Assembly: GCA_949297775.1 (NCBI GenBank)
Contig: CASFTM010000006.1
Span: 18,291-82,290, forward strand
Source: an uncultured bacterium
GTDB taxonomy: Bacteria > Elusimicrobiota > Elusimicrobia > Elusimicrobiales > Elusimicrobiaceae
Direction: 5' to 3'
DNA length: 64,000 bases
The translations under genes were made by a program, and so were the position numbers. Below are positions 43,248-51,801 of the stretch, piece after piece (position 1 is the first letter of the stretch; each line of letters starts with the position of its first letter). Below the pieces are notes generated by a model, which had not been told where the DNA came from, did not search any database, and was given only the letters and a program-made list of their open reading frames with translations.

Positions 43248-44528
43248 TTATTCTTTTTCCTTTTCTTTTTTAGGGCCCGTGTATTCATAATAATCCATAT
43301 GGGGTTCCCGCGGCGTACTAAACTGTTCGCTTAGAGAGCCTCCCTCGGTTATTTGTTTAGTGTCTGGATTATATCCATCTACTGAAGGGACTTCTCCGCC
43401 CCATTTGCCGGAGCGTTTCATTCCCGCTTCGGCGTTCACAAGTGCGATATGTCCGTGTTCGGAATTATTGGGATTGTGATAGGTGGCTACCACCGTGCCG
43501 CCAGCTTCGGCGCGGCGTTGGGCTTCTTGATGGTCTAATTTACCGGTAGGATTGCCCTGCGCGTCTACTTTTTTAGGCAGTTTCTCCCAGCCGGAACCTT
43601 TTTTATCTATATCTTCAATCATTTGGTTTGCATTTTTGTCGGGCGCCATATAAATACCTTTTTGAAGAAGTCTGTTGCGGGCATAGATATTGCAGTAAGG
43701 TTTTTGCTCTGGGTTCTTTTGAAGGTCTTGTTTGTCGTCTAATTCTTTTTGGCTTTTACTTAAAATGGTATCCCATTGAGCGGGAGAAATATCTTGTTTG
43801 GACAGCGTGCCGTCTTGAATATCCTGGTCTATTTCCTACCAGCTTTTTTGGTCGTCTTGCCATTTTTTCAAATAGGAAGCATACTCATCGGGATTTTCAC
43901 GTTTATACCGGCTGATTTCTTTACCGACGGCGGTAGGAGTGTCGGGGTAATTTTCCTGGCCCGTCTGTTCGTCAACAATATTCCAGAACCGTTTTGCGGG
44001 GGATTGGGCGCCGGGCAGTTGAGAACGCCTGCCTGCTTGTAAATCTTGCCAAGAGAACTTTTTTTCTGCTTGGCGCTTTTGGGGAGTAGAACCTAGCTGC
44101 AATTCCTGCCGAATTTTTTCCTGCTCTTTAGAGTAATCTTTTTTGCCGTACATGCGGGTAGTAAAGTCATCTTGGCGGGATTGCTGGCGGTCCAAATAGT
44201 CCAGTTGTTTCAAACGGTCTTGCAAATACTGCTGGCGCAAGGGATGTAAGGAATATTCTTGCTGGCGAACAAAATGTTGTTCTTCAGCCGGAGAGGGTTC
44301 TTCTTCTGATAGTTGATTAAGAGGTATGGGCTTACTTTCTCGCTCTAAATAATCCCGGTATGCTTCTTCGGGCGTTTTCCCCTGCGGCCAGGGAATAATT
44401 TCCCCGTTTACTCGTAACTGAGGAGGGTCGGAGTGCAAAATCTCTATATGAGGATTCTTGTGCAGTTCGTTTTGGTATTCCATGGTTTGGTAAGGCTCGG
44501 TATTGCGGCGTGTGTGGTAGGTTTTCAT
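43248..44528 (-). pseudogene. Amidase/NlpC-P60-like effector gene interrupted by one TAG codon
   Basis: Two frames, 44528-43836 and the part down to 43248, are in the same phase and separated only by TAG at 43836-43838. Read through, they give about 426 residues. The N-terminal 230 are Gln/Glu-rich and charged without a signal peptide. The C-terminal part has KPYCNIYARNRLLQKGIYM and, later, GGTVVATYH and SEHGHIALVNAEAG. A Cys-Asn-x-Tyr helix followed by a Gly-His-Ile-Ala-Leu strand is the layout of papain-like peptidoglycan amidases. A strong RBS (AAGGAG) precedes 44528. Nonsense mutation is the simplest explanation; an internal ATG at 43649 would leave out the Cys. Confidence 0.6.
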
Positions 44529-44730
44529 AAGAACTCCTTAGGTGGGTATATACTACAGAGGGGGGAAACAGCTTTTTGAAGGGAAAGAGAAATAGAGAGG
44601 TAGAATAATAATACATATTATACTATAAAATAGTTATAAAAGTCAAATCCTTAGAAGCTTATGAATAGAAGTTGGCAATAAAACATTTATGTTTGTATGA
44701 TATAAGCAAATATAGGATTAAACACATTTT

Positions 44731-45657
44731 ATGAAAGAGCGGAACCTTAAAAAATTAAACCGTTTGTTATATTTGCTCAATATGTTGGACGGAGAGGGGA
44801 TAAACGTCCGGCGGGAGGCTCGTGAGCTGGAAGTAACCGAACGCACGATTCAGCGGGATTTGATAGACATTGAAGCGGGCGGGTTCCCGTTGTTTAAAGC
44901 TGCTCCCGGCATATATAAGTTTATAGAAGGCTTTTCTCTTAAAAAAATGAATTTAACAGAGCAGGAAGCCTCCCTGTTGCTTGTAATGCAAGATATCATC
45001 GCCCCTTTAGGGGGTATTTTCCAGCGTTCCTTGGATTCTCTGCGGCATAAAGTCTTAAGCGCATCGGAAGAATCCCCGTTCTATATCAAAATGCCTGCAG
45101 GCTGTAAATACGAGGAAACTAAAATAACACGAGTGCTAGAGCAGGGCATTCGCACGCATACAGAGGTTTTAATGTCTTTGGCGGCGGATACCACCCGCAA
45201 GTTGACCTATGAGCTAAAACCACTTAAAATTATGAATTATGATGGTTTTTGGTATCTGTTGGGTATCAACGCTTACAAACAGGTGCGAAAATTCCGCATA
45301 GACCGTATTTTGGACGCTGCAAACACAGATAAACCATTTAAAATCACTAAAAATATTCAAAAACTACTGGCTGAAAGCCATAATATTTGGTTTGGAGAGA
45401 AACGAGATATAAAAGTAACTTTTTGGGTCCCTGCGGAATTTGCAGAATATTTTAAGAAAAAAGCCTATTTCCCGCTACAAAAAATATTAAAAACCCGGAA
45501 AAATGGAGATATTTTAGTAGAAACGTGTGTGTCCAACTATCGTGAGATTATCCCAACGGTACTCAGCTGGCTGGAACATATTACGCTGGTTGGACCAGAG
45601 GATTTCAAGCAATTAATCCGGCAAATTTTATGTAATGCCAATAGGCGCATGAAATAA
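44731..45657 (+). CDS. WYL-domain transcriptional regulator
   Basis: This 308-residue protein has an N-terminal helix-turn-helix (LLNMLDGEGINVRREARELEVTERTIQRDLIDIE) and a WYL ligand-sensing domain with the region LKIMNYDGFWYLLGINAYKQVRKFRIDRI, followed by a C-terminal WCX part. WYL regulators often control defence or mobile islands and may sense nucleotides or DNA ends. It reads away from the broken amidase gene and is convergent with the nuclease gene at 45685. The 200-bp region before it is AT-rich and holds no other gene. Confidence 0.85.
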   Translation: MKERNLKKLNRLLYLLNMLDGEGINVRREARELEVTERTIQRDLIDIEAGGFPLFKAAPGIYKFIEGFSLKKMNLTEQEASLLLVMQDIIAPLGGIFQRSLDSLRHKVLSASEESPFYIKMPAGCKYEETKITRVLEQGIRTHTEVLMSLAADTTRKLTYELKPLKIMNYDGFWYLLGINAYKQVRKFRIDRILDAANTDKPFKITKNIQKLLAESHNIWFGEKRDIKVTFWVPAEFAEYFKKKAYFPLQKILKTRKNGDILVETCVSNYREIIPTVLSWLEHITLVGPEDFKQLIRQILCNANRRMK

Positions 45658-45682
45658 AAGCGGAGTATTAACTCCGCTTTTT
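45657..45682. terminator. Bidirectional terminator
   Basis: AAAGCGGAGT / ACTCCGCTTT stem with loop ATTA, flanked by A and T runs. It serves the WYL gene and the convergent nuclease gene. Confidence 0.85.
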
Positions 45683-45684
45683 GA

Positions 45685-46194
45685 TTATTTAAGCAACGAT
45701 TCCCACTTATCTTTATATTGTTCCAACCAATTAGAAGGAAGATCAGGCGATTCTTTATAGGTTGGCTTGATTCTGCGCATAGTGGTATCTTTATGGGCTT
45801 GGCCTTTTTTGCCAGGAGTATGTAGCCAATCCTGATGTGTTTTTTTCAAAATTTCCGCCACTTCTTTAGCGGGCATAATATATGTTTTCGGTTGGCACTC
45901 ATCTGTCCATTTAGTGGGCAAACTGACAAAAACATAAAATAAATCTTTATCACAAATATTTTCGTGTTTTTGATTCATCATCCAGCCTTGGTCCCTAGAT
46001 TTCCCATCGGTACGGGTTTTTACCTGAATACGAATAGGACTTTCATGAGAAGGATGAATTGCCAAAATATCTATGTCTTTCGTATTTTCGGGTGCTAGGC
46101 CGGCAGGAATACCCAACTCTTTAGCGATACGAGCCAACACATAATGTTCTCCTGCCGAACGAATAAATGCTTTATCATTCTCTTGTTGTGACAT
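45685..46194 (-). CDS. PD-(D/E)XK-like nuclease-fold protein
   Basis: This 169-residue soluble protein contains SAGEHYVLARIAKELGIPAG, an Asp in NTKDIDILAI and IQVKTRTDGKS. This helix followed by D...QxK is the core of PD-(D/E)XK (DUF4365-like) nucleases. Its C-terminal half is Lys/Trp-rich (HQDWLHTPGKKGQ). The RBS AAAAGGAG precedes the ATG. It is probably translated from one message with the decayed coiled-coil gene upstream. Role as restriction-type or repair nuclease is not decided. Confidence 0.65.
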   Translation of the reverse strand: MSQQENDKAFIRSAGEHYVLARIAKELGIPAGLAPENTKDIDILAIHPSHESPIRIQVKTRTDGKSRDQGWMMNQKHENICDKDLFYVFVSLPTKWTDECQPKTYIMPAKEVAEILKKTHQDWLHTPGKKGQAHKDTTMRRIKPTYKESPDLPSNWLEQYKDKWESLLK

Positions 46195-46207
46195 GTTATC
46201 TCTCCTT

Positions 46208-46627
46208 TTATTTGTTTTTATTCCGTTGCCAGTCTTGAATTTCGCGTTGATAGTCTTTGATTCGGTTTTTAAGCGTTCTTCTGTGTACTGATCGGCCTGG
46301 GAAAGAGATTCGCTTTCCCGTTTATAATGTGCCGCAATTTCTTCAGTTTTTCTTTTATACTGACGGGTTAATTCGTCAATTTCCCGTTGCCAGCGTTGTT
46401 CAATTTGTCGTTTGTGTTGTTGGTAGATATCTTTTTCCTGTCTATTTTCTTACTCTTGTTGACGTAAAAGGGCGGTTTTCTTTTCATATCTTCGCAGTTG
46501 AAGTGTTTTTAATTCGTCTGCAGCCCGGGTAATTTTGTTTTTGAGCTAATTGATTAGGTAAATTCCCAATACAAGTGAGGTATTGACGTTCTATTTCTGA
46601 TTTTTCGGAATTAGAGAAGAAAAACAT
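46208..46627 (-). pseudogene. Decayed coiled-coil protein gene
   Basis: From the ATG at 46625-46627 (perfect AAGGAGG site) the frame reads MFFFSNSEKSEIERQYLT. It then needs one frameshift in an A run, crosses an in-frame TAA, and needs another frameshift in a second A run to reach QREIDELTRQYKRKTEEI, KDYQREIQDWQRNKNK and a stop at 46208-46210. The recoverable 135 or so residues are a charged coiled coil. Three independent lesions make this a clear pseudogene. It lies directly ahead of the nuclease gene. Confidence 0.7.
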
Positions 46628-46746
46628 AAGTCCTCCTTGCTGTTATTTAGCCTTACAATAGACCCATATATCAAGTAAATTGTAGAATTCATTTCCGACA
46701 AACATTTGTCGCTTTTGATTGGTAAGATAAGAGGAATAAGAAAAAA

Positions 46747-46853
46747 GCGGCAACCCTTCCGAGTAGCTGAGAACCGACCCGAAACGATATGCCGCCTGCA
46801 CGCTCCCTTCAAAGGAGCGTGCAAAAAGACGACTTCGTTTTCGTTTCTCAGCT
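46747..46853 (+). other. Candidate structured RNA with interleaved stems
   Basis: In a gene-free stretch (46628-47020), GCGGCA (46747-46752) pairs with TGCCGC (46790-46795). AGCTGAGAA (46765-46773) pairs with TTCTCAGCT (46845-46853), and GCACGCTCC (46798-46806) pairs with GGAGCGTGC (46814-46822). The first two stems interleave, so they form a pseudoknot or exclude each other. Further small hairpins follow to 46892. No convincing ORF explains the conservation of these stems. Confidence 0.4.
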
Positions 46854-47020
46854 CGCCAAAAGTTTCGGCGGGGCTATGCCAGACGCATAACGCCAAAAAC
46901 AAGTCTAAAAGCAAATTATATAAACAGCCCTTATATTATAACCTTTTTCAGGCAAGTCTCGTATAGCTCTATAGCTATTTATCAAGCAAAATTTGTTATA
47001 TAGAAAAAAGGGGGCGTGAG

Positions 47021-47869
47021 ATGAAAATAGGATTCTTAATTTCAAAGACAGTAGTTAATAAAAAGCCCAAACATGAACTAGATTATATAAGACTGGAACG
47101 AAAAATCGTGTATAGTTGGCAGGAGATGCCCGCTTGGGCCAAAAAACGCTATGACCGTGAAATGGTACTGCTTTTTCAAGCTTTATCTTATAACAAGACA
47201 TTGAGCCGGGCAGTAGAAAATTTCCGCGAGCGATTTGGTTTGCCTGCACAAGGGATTTCTTTTAAAGAAAATGAGAAGGCTATTTGTCATATAGGTAAAG
47301 GGCCCTTGTATCGTTTTGACGCCTTGCCCGTCCGGGCAACAGGAACTTACGAGGAAGAACAACAATTTATTGAAAACTTTCAAAAGGAAAATATTGTTGC
47401 AGATCCTTTCAAAATTCATTTACAAACTATTTTTTATGCAGGTTTTGTAGATGTTTCGGCTAATAGTATTCCTCCTATTAGTTGTTCTATCCCGGATATC
47501 CCTAAAACTACTACTGGAACTATTTTTCAATATAGACCCCCTGTGGCTATTTTAATTAATTCCCGCAATTTAAGCCGTTCAGAGGTCAAAAAACAGATAG
47601 ATAAAAATTGGCCTGCTATCCAACAGTATTTTCGTCAACATCCATTTATAACGGATGCCTCTCGGCTGGAATGGAGTATCCAAATTTTATCCTTGAAGCA
47701 AGAAGGCAAAACGGCTCGGCAAATTCTGCAGGACCTTGATACCATGGCTATCCAAGAGGGTAACCTTGTTAATTACAATAATAGTGATGCTTCAATTCGT
47801 AAATCCCTAGAACGCGCCAAAAAAGAGGTAAATAAATTGATTTGTCCTCGTAAAAAAAAGTGTGACTAA
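47021..47869 (+). CDS. Unknown phage-associated protein
   Basis: This 282-residue protein has no signal peptide or membrane segment. It is Lys-rich with Gly-poor helical ends; the last 60 residues (EGKTARQILQDLDTMAIQEG...SIRKSLERAKKEVNKL) look like a helical DNA-binding or oligomerisation unit. It precedes the ParB-methyltransferase, DUF5681 and terminase genes on the same strand and probably belongs to that phage-derived block. I recognise no family; a packaging accessory or transcription factor is possible. The start is preceded by GGGGGCGTGAG. Confidence 0.6.
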   Translation: MKIGFLISKTVVNKKPKHELDYIRLERKIVYSWQEMPAWAKKRYDREMVLLFQALSYNKTLSRAVENFRERFGLPAQGISFKENEKAICHIGKGPLYRFDALPVRATGTYEEEQQFIENFQKENIVADPFKIHLQTIFYAGFVDVSANSIPPISCSIPDIPKTTTGTIFQYRPPVAILINSRNLSRSEVKKQIDKNWPAIQQYFRQHPFITDASRLEWSIQILSLKQEGKTARQILQDLDTMAIQEGNLVNYNNSDASIRKSLERAKKEVNKLICPRKKKCD

Positions 47870-47908
47870 ACTCGTCGTTTTTTGTCACAGGGTACGAGCT
47901 TTTTTTTA
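47861..47908 (+). promoter_or_regulatory. Interleaved stems and T run: possible attenuator
   Basis: TGTGAC (47861-47866) pairs with GTCACA (47884-47889), and CTCGT (47871-47875) pairs with ACGAG (47894-47898). The latter is followed by CTTTTTTTT. The stems interleave, forming either an H-type pseudoknot or a terminator (second pair) against an alternative fold (first pair). It spans the stop of the upstream gene and lies before the ParB-methyltransferase. Confidence 0.5.
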
Positions 47909-47956
47909 TATAAATTACTCCTTGTCCAAACCTATATTAAGGACAAGGAGTTTGTT

Positions 47957-49207
47957 ATGAAAATAGCAAAAATAAGTAGTTTAACGCCTTATGCTTCCAA
48001 TGCTAGGACTCACTCTGCCAAGCAAATCCGTCAATTAGCTCGTAGTATTAAGCAATTTGGTTTCTTAAATCCGGTTCTCATAGATAAAGAGGGTACTATT
48101 TTGGCGGGGCACGGCCGAGTAGAAGCGGCCAAAATGGCCGGATTAACCGAGGTGCCAGTTGTTCAAATCTCTCATTTAACCCCAGCGCAAAAGAAAGCCT
48201 ATATTTTGGCGGATAACCGCTTGGCCGAGCTTGCCGGGTGGGACAAAGACCTTTTGCGTGTGGAATTGGAAGAATTACAAGCCATAGATTGTGATTTTGA
48301 TTTAACGGTAACGGGTTTTGATACGGCGGATATCGATGTGATCTTGCAGCCGGACAGTAGCCCACAGGAGGAGGAAGCCAATTTCTTGGAACAAGAGATC
48401 CCCGCCAGGGTCAAATGTGGGCAACTGTGGCGTTTAGGGGCCCACAAACTACTTTGTGGCGACGCTACCCAGCCGAATAGTTATTCCCGTCTATTAGCTG
48501 GGGAAAAGGCCCAATTAATCCTCACAGACCCTCCTTATAATGTGAAAATTTCCGGTCATGTACGCAGTGGCCGCAAGTATCAGGAATTTGCCATGGCCAG
48601 CGGGGAAATGACGGAAAATGAGTTTACTGCCTTTTTAAAGACCGTTTTTGCCCAATTGCAGGCGAATAGCCAGCCTGGCAGCCTGCACTATGTGTTTATG
48701 GACTGGCGGCACTTGCGCGAGATACTCTCAGCCGCTCAAGGTATTTTTAGCGAACTGAAAAATTTGTGCGTATGGAATAAACTCTGCGGTGGTATGGGCA
48801 GCTTGTACCGTAGCCAGCATGAATTGGTTTTTGTCTTTAAGAACGGGAAAGCGCCGCATATAAATAACATTGAACTTGGCCGGCACGGCCGCTACCGAAC
48901 GAACGTTTGGGATTATCCCGGCATTTTTATTAACAACAAGGTCAATAAAGCCAATATCCACTTGCACCCCACTGTAAAACCGGTGGGGCTACTGGCTGAT
49001 GTTATTTTAGATGCCAGTCCTCGCAAAGGGATTGTGTTGGACCCCTTCGGTGGTAGTGGCTCAGTATTGCTGGCGGCGGAGCGTACTAGGCGGCAAGCGC
49101 GGCTCATGGAACTAGATCCGCATTACTGCGATGTAATTCTGTATCGTTGGGAACAGCAAACCGGGAAAACGGCTGTTTTAGAAGGAGAAAGCGCCAATGA
49201 AAATTAA
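47957..49207 (+). CDS. ParB-domain/DNA methyltransferase fusion (phage-type)
   Basis: This 416-residue protein begins with a ParB/sulfiredoxin-like nuclease-binding domain (LTPYASNARTHSAKQIRQLARSIKQFGFLNPVLID...ILAGHGRVEAAKMAGL, residues 9 to about 60). It continues with an N-4/N-6 DNA methyltransferase: catalytic motif LTDPPYNV (about 190) and SAM motif DPFGGSGSVLLAAER (about 361). Motif order (DPPY first) places it in the beta class. An AAGGAG site supports ATG 47957 rather than the ATG 25 codons upstream. Such fusions are frequent in prophages, where they protect phage DNA. It overlaps the DUF5681 gene by 11 bases. Confidence 0.9.
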   Translation: MKIAKISSLTPYASNARTHSAKQIRQLARSIKQFGFLNPVLIDKEGTILAGHGRVEAAKMAGLTEVPVVQISHLTPAQKKAYILADNRLAELAGWDKDLLRVELEELQAIDCDFDLTVTGFDTADIDVILQPDSSPQEEEANFLEQEIPARVKCGQLWRLGAHKLLCGDATQPNSYSRLLAGEKAQLILTDPPYNVKISGHVRSGRKYQEFAMASGEMTENEFTAFLKTVFAQLQANSQPGSLHYVFMDWRHLREILSAAQGIFSELKNLCVWNKLCGGMGSLYRSQHELVFVFKNGKAPHINNIELGRHGRYRTNVWDYPGIFINNKVNKANIHLHPTVKPVGLLADVILDASPRKGIVLDPFGGSGSVLLAAERTRRQARLMELDPHYCDVILYRWEQQTGKTAVLEGESANEN

Positions 49208-49586
49208 ACGTAAACAACCTCTTACTCCATTTAATGCCCAGCCGAAAGTGGGATATAAAAACCCGCCCATATGGGGGCGGTTTCAAAAGGGGGTGTCTGG
49301 TAACCCCAAGGGGCGCCCCAAGAAGGACGAAACTTTTAAAGGTATTATTGAGCGTGAGCTTCAGCGCGAAGTCGTCATACGCGAGGGAACACAAAGCAAG
49401 CGGGTGTCTTTAAAAGTAGCGATTGTAAAGCGTTGTTTGGCGGAGGCAGCCCAAGGAAAGGTACGCAACTTGGAATTTATTCTTAAACTGCTAAATCAAT
49501 CGGCTCCTATTCAAGCTGACGAAGACCTCTCGCCCCAAGAACAAGAGCTTTGGAATGCGTGTTTTAAGGAGAAGAAAAGTGAATAA
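49197..49586 (+). CDS. DUF5681 protein (phage packaging-associated)
   Basis: This 129-residue protein carries the DUF5681 signature WGRFQKGVSGNPKGRPKKDE near the N-terminus, then a helical part (LKVAIVKRCLAEAAQGKVRNLEFILKLLNQ). The family occurs just upstream of terminase large subunits in prophages and may act as the small terminase or a DNA-binding helper. It overlaps both neighbours. A second, shorter DUF5681 gene sits at 58393. Confidence 0.8.
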   Translation: MKIKRKQPLTPFNAQPKVGYKNPPIWGRFQKGVSGNPKGRPKKDETFKGIIERELQREVVIREGTQSKRVSLKVAIVKRCLAEAAQGKVRNLEFILKLLNQSAPIQADEDLSPQEQELWNACFKEKKSE

Positions 49587-50994
49587 TACTCAAAAACGTA
49601 AATTGTTGACGAAAGCCGTGCGCGAGAATTTTTTAGTTTTCTTGCACCGGGTATTTTTAGAAGTAGATAACAGCCAATCCTTTGTGCCCAATTGGCATTT
49701 GGAAGTAATTGCCGATCGTTTGCTTGCTGTGCAAGAAGGAAAGCAGAGGCGGTTGATTATCACACAGCCGCCGCGCAGCCTTAAATCTATTTGTGCCAGT
49801 GTGGCTTTTCCGGCGTGGATTTTGGGCCATAATCCAAGGGCGCGTATTATCTGCATTAGTTATAGCCAAGATTTGGCGGATAAGTTTGGCCGCCAAACCC
49901 GTCAGGTAATGGAAAGCCCTTGGTACAAGGCGGCGTTTCCAAGGTCTTGTATAAACCCTTCTAAACGGGCCGACAGTGAGTTTGAAACCACCGCCCGCGG
50001 GTTTCGTATGGCTACGTCCATTGGTGGGCGTTTAACAGGTATGGGCGGGCAATATTTAATTATTGATGACCCTATTAAGCCGGGCGATGTGCTTTCCCGT
50101 GTGCAACGGCAAAACGTCAATGACTGGTTCCACAATACGCTATATACGCGTTTAGATAATAAAAACACAGGCTCTATTTTATTGGTAATGCAGCGGGTGC
50201 ACGAAGAAGATTTGGTTGCCCATGTGCAAAAGGGGGATGAGTGGGAGGTTTTAAGTTTACCGGCTATAGCTACCAAAGACGAGGTTTACCTGTTGCAAAA
50301 CGGTAAAGTTATTACCCGCAAACAAGGGGAATCTTTAAATCCGCATTTAGAGAGTTTAACCAAATTAAAAGAAATTCAAAATACGTTAGGCAATTATAAT
50401 TTCCAAGCGCAGTATCAACAGAATCCGATTCCTGAAAAGGGAAATGTGATTAATTTTGACTGGTTTAAGCGCTATAGCGTCTTGCCGCAGGATAGTCGCC
50501 GCCGATCCCGTATTATCCAAAGTTGGGATACTGCCATGACCGAGCATGACGGGAGCGACTATTCTGTTTGTGTTACGGCCCAGGTGATTAACAAGCAGTA
50601 TTATATTTTGAATGTATTGCGGCAACGGCTCTTGTTTCCGGATTTAATTAAAGCCATTCAACGTGAGAAAGCTAAGTATAACGCGCAAGAAGTTTTTATA
50701 GAAAATAAGGCTTCTGGCATAGAGGTTATCCAACTTCTTAACCGGCAAGGGATACGCGGAATAATTGCCATTGACCCGGTGGGAAGCAAGGAAGACCGCA
50801 TAGCGGCCCAATCCACGCTTGTTGAAAGTGGCCGGGTATGGATACCGGAGGCTGCCCCCTGGATAGAGGAATTCAAGCGCGAGGTAAACGCCTTCCCGCG
50901 TGGTGCGTATGATGACCAGTTAGACGCCCTTGCCCAACTGCTCAAGCGCGAAGAAGAAGTGGGGGACAGGCTCGCCTGGTTGGATTATGTGTAA
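49579..50994 (+). CDS. terL: Phage terminase large subunit
   Basis: This 471-residue packaging motor/nuclease starts at a GTG (49579) preceded by AAGGAG; the earlier ATG lacks a site. The ATPase part contains the Walker A-like TQPPRSLKSI (about 61) and Walker B YLIIDDPI (about 158). The RNase H-like nuclease has SWDTAMTEHDGSDYSV (about 314) and the acidic YDDQLDALAQLL (about 443). The reading frame looks intact. No portal, protease, capsid or tail gene follows; the convergent hsdM begins 3 bases after its stop. Confidence 0.92.
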   Translation: MNNTQKRKLLTKAVRENFLVFLHRVFLEVDNSQSFVPNWHLEVIADRLLAVQEGKQRRLIITQPPRSLKSICASVAFPAWILGHNPRARIICISYSQDLADKFGRQTRQVMESPWYKAAFPRSCINPSKRADSEFETTARGFRMATSIGGRLTGMGGQYLIIDDPIKPGDVLSRVQRQNVNDWFHNTLYTRLDNKNTGSILLVMQRVHEEDLVAHVQKGDEWEVLSLPAIATKDEVYLLQNGKVITRKQGESLNPHLESLTKLKEIQNTLGNYNFQAQYQQNPIPEKGNVINFDWFKRYSVLPQDSRRRSRIIQSWDTAMTEHDGSDYSVCVTAQVINKQYYILNVLRQRLLFPDLIKAIQREKAKYNAQEVFIENKASGIEVIQLLNRQGIRGIIAIDPVGSKEDRIAAQSTLVESGRVWIPEAAPWIEEFKREVNAFPRGAYDDQLDALAQLLKREEEVGDRLAWLDYV

Positions 50995-50997
50995 ACG

Positions 50998-51801
50998 CTA
51001 CTTTAATTTTTCTGTTAGCGCTTCAAAGTCCGTTAGACAGCTTTTTAGGTTTTGCACAATGTCTTTTAGCAATACTTCGGGTTCCGGCAGATTCTCCAGT
51101 TCTTTTAAGCTGTCGTCCTTTAACCAGGTAATGTCCAGGTTGGTTTTATCGCGTTGGATTACTTCGTCGTACGTGAACTTTTTAAAGCGTTCGCTTTCTT
51201 TGCGCTTTGTGCGGTCTTCGGCACAGTAGCATTTTACAAAGTCGGCCAAGTGCTCGTCGGATAGGGAATTTTCCACCAAGGTCAAATTCATATTGGTGCG
51301 CAGGTCATACACCCAGATATCCTGCGTGCGGTGTCCGTTTTTTATAGGGGGGTGTTTTTCAAAGAAAATTACATTCGCCTTGACCCCTTGCGCGTAAAAA
51401 ATGCCGGTGGGCAGGCGCAAAATGGTGTGCAAGTTAAATTCGTTTAGCAGGCGTTTGCGCACTTTTTCCCCGGCGCCGCCTTCAAAAAGCACATTATCGG
51501 GCACTACCACGGCCGCATAGCCGGGCGTGTTGAGGATTGTCATAATATGCTGCAGGAAGTTGATTTGCTTGTTGGATGTGGTGGCGATAAAGTCTTCCCG
51601 TTCGTAATTTTCCCGCTCTTTTTTAAGGCTGCCGTCCTCGCCCACGATGGTGGTGGAGCTTTTTTTGCCAAAAGGCGGGTTGGTAAGGCACATATCATAG
51701 CGTTTGGTGCCGGCGCTTAACAGGGAGTCCTTTTCCTCAATGGGGCATTTGCCCTCGCCAATGCCGTGCAGGTATAGGTTCATAGCGCACAGGTTGACCA
51801 C
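50998..51801 (-). CDS. hsdM: Type I restriction-modification M subunit, C-terminal half (split gene)
   Basis: The 267-residue frame, opening with GTG at 51801, continues the methyltransferase: AMNLYLHGIGEG, the catalytic NPPFGKKS (motif IV), then VVVPDNVLFEGGAGEKVRKRLL and LPTGIFYAQGVKANVIFFEK. Its start codon overlaps the TAG of the N-terminal half (TAGTG), which could allow reinitiation. Joined by adding one C to a run of five, the whole subunit would be about 480 residues. Alone it lacks the SAM motif and can work only if paired with the other half. Confidence 0.8.
   Translation of the reverse strand: MVNLCAMNLYLHGIGEGKCPIEEKDSLLSAGTKRYDMCLTNPPFGKKSSTTIVGEDGSLKKERENYEREDFIATTSNKQINFLQHIMTILNTPGYAAVVVPDNVLFEGGAGEKVRKRLLNEFNLHTILRLPTGIFYAQGVKANVIFFEKHPPIKNGHRTQDIWVYDLRTNMNLTLVENSLSDEHLADFVKCYCAEDRTKRKESERFKKFTYDEVIQRDKTNLDITWLKDDSLKELENLPEPEVLLKDIVQNLKSCLTDFEALTEKLK

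Noticed and set aside
46591..46914. 107-codon minus-strand frame in the region of interleaved stems
   Set aside because: No Shine-Dalgarno sequence, Cys/Arg-rich odd composition, and it crosses the start of the coiled-coil pseudogene; RNA structure explains the region better.
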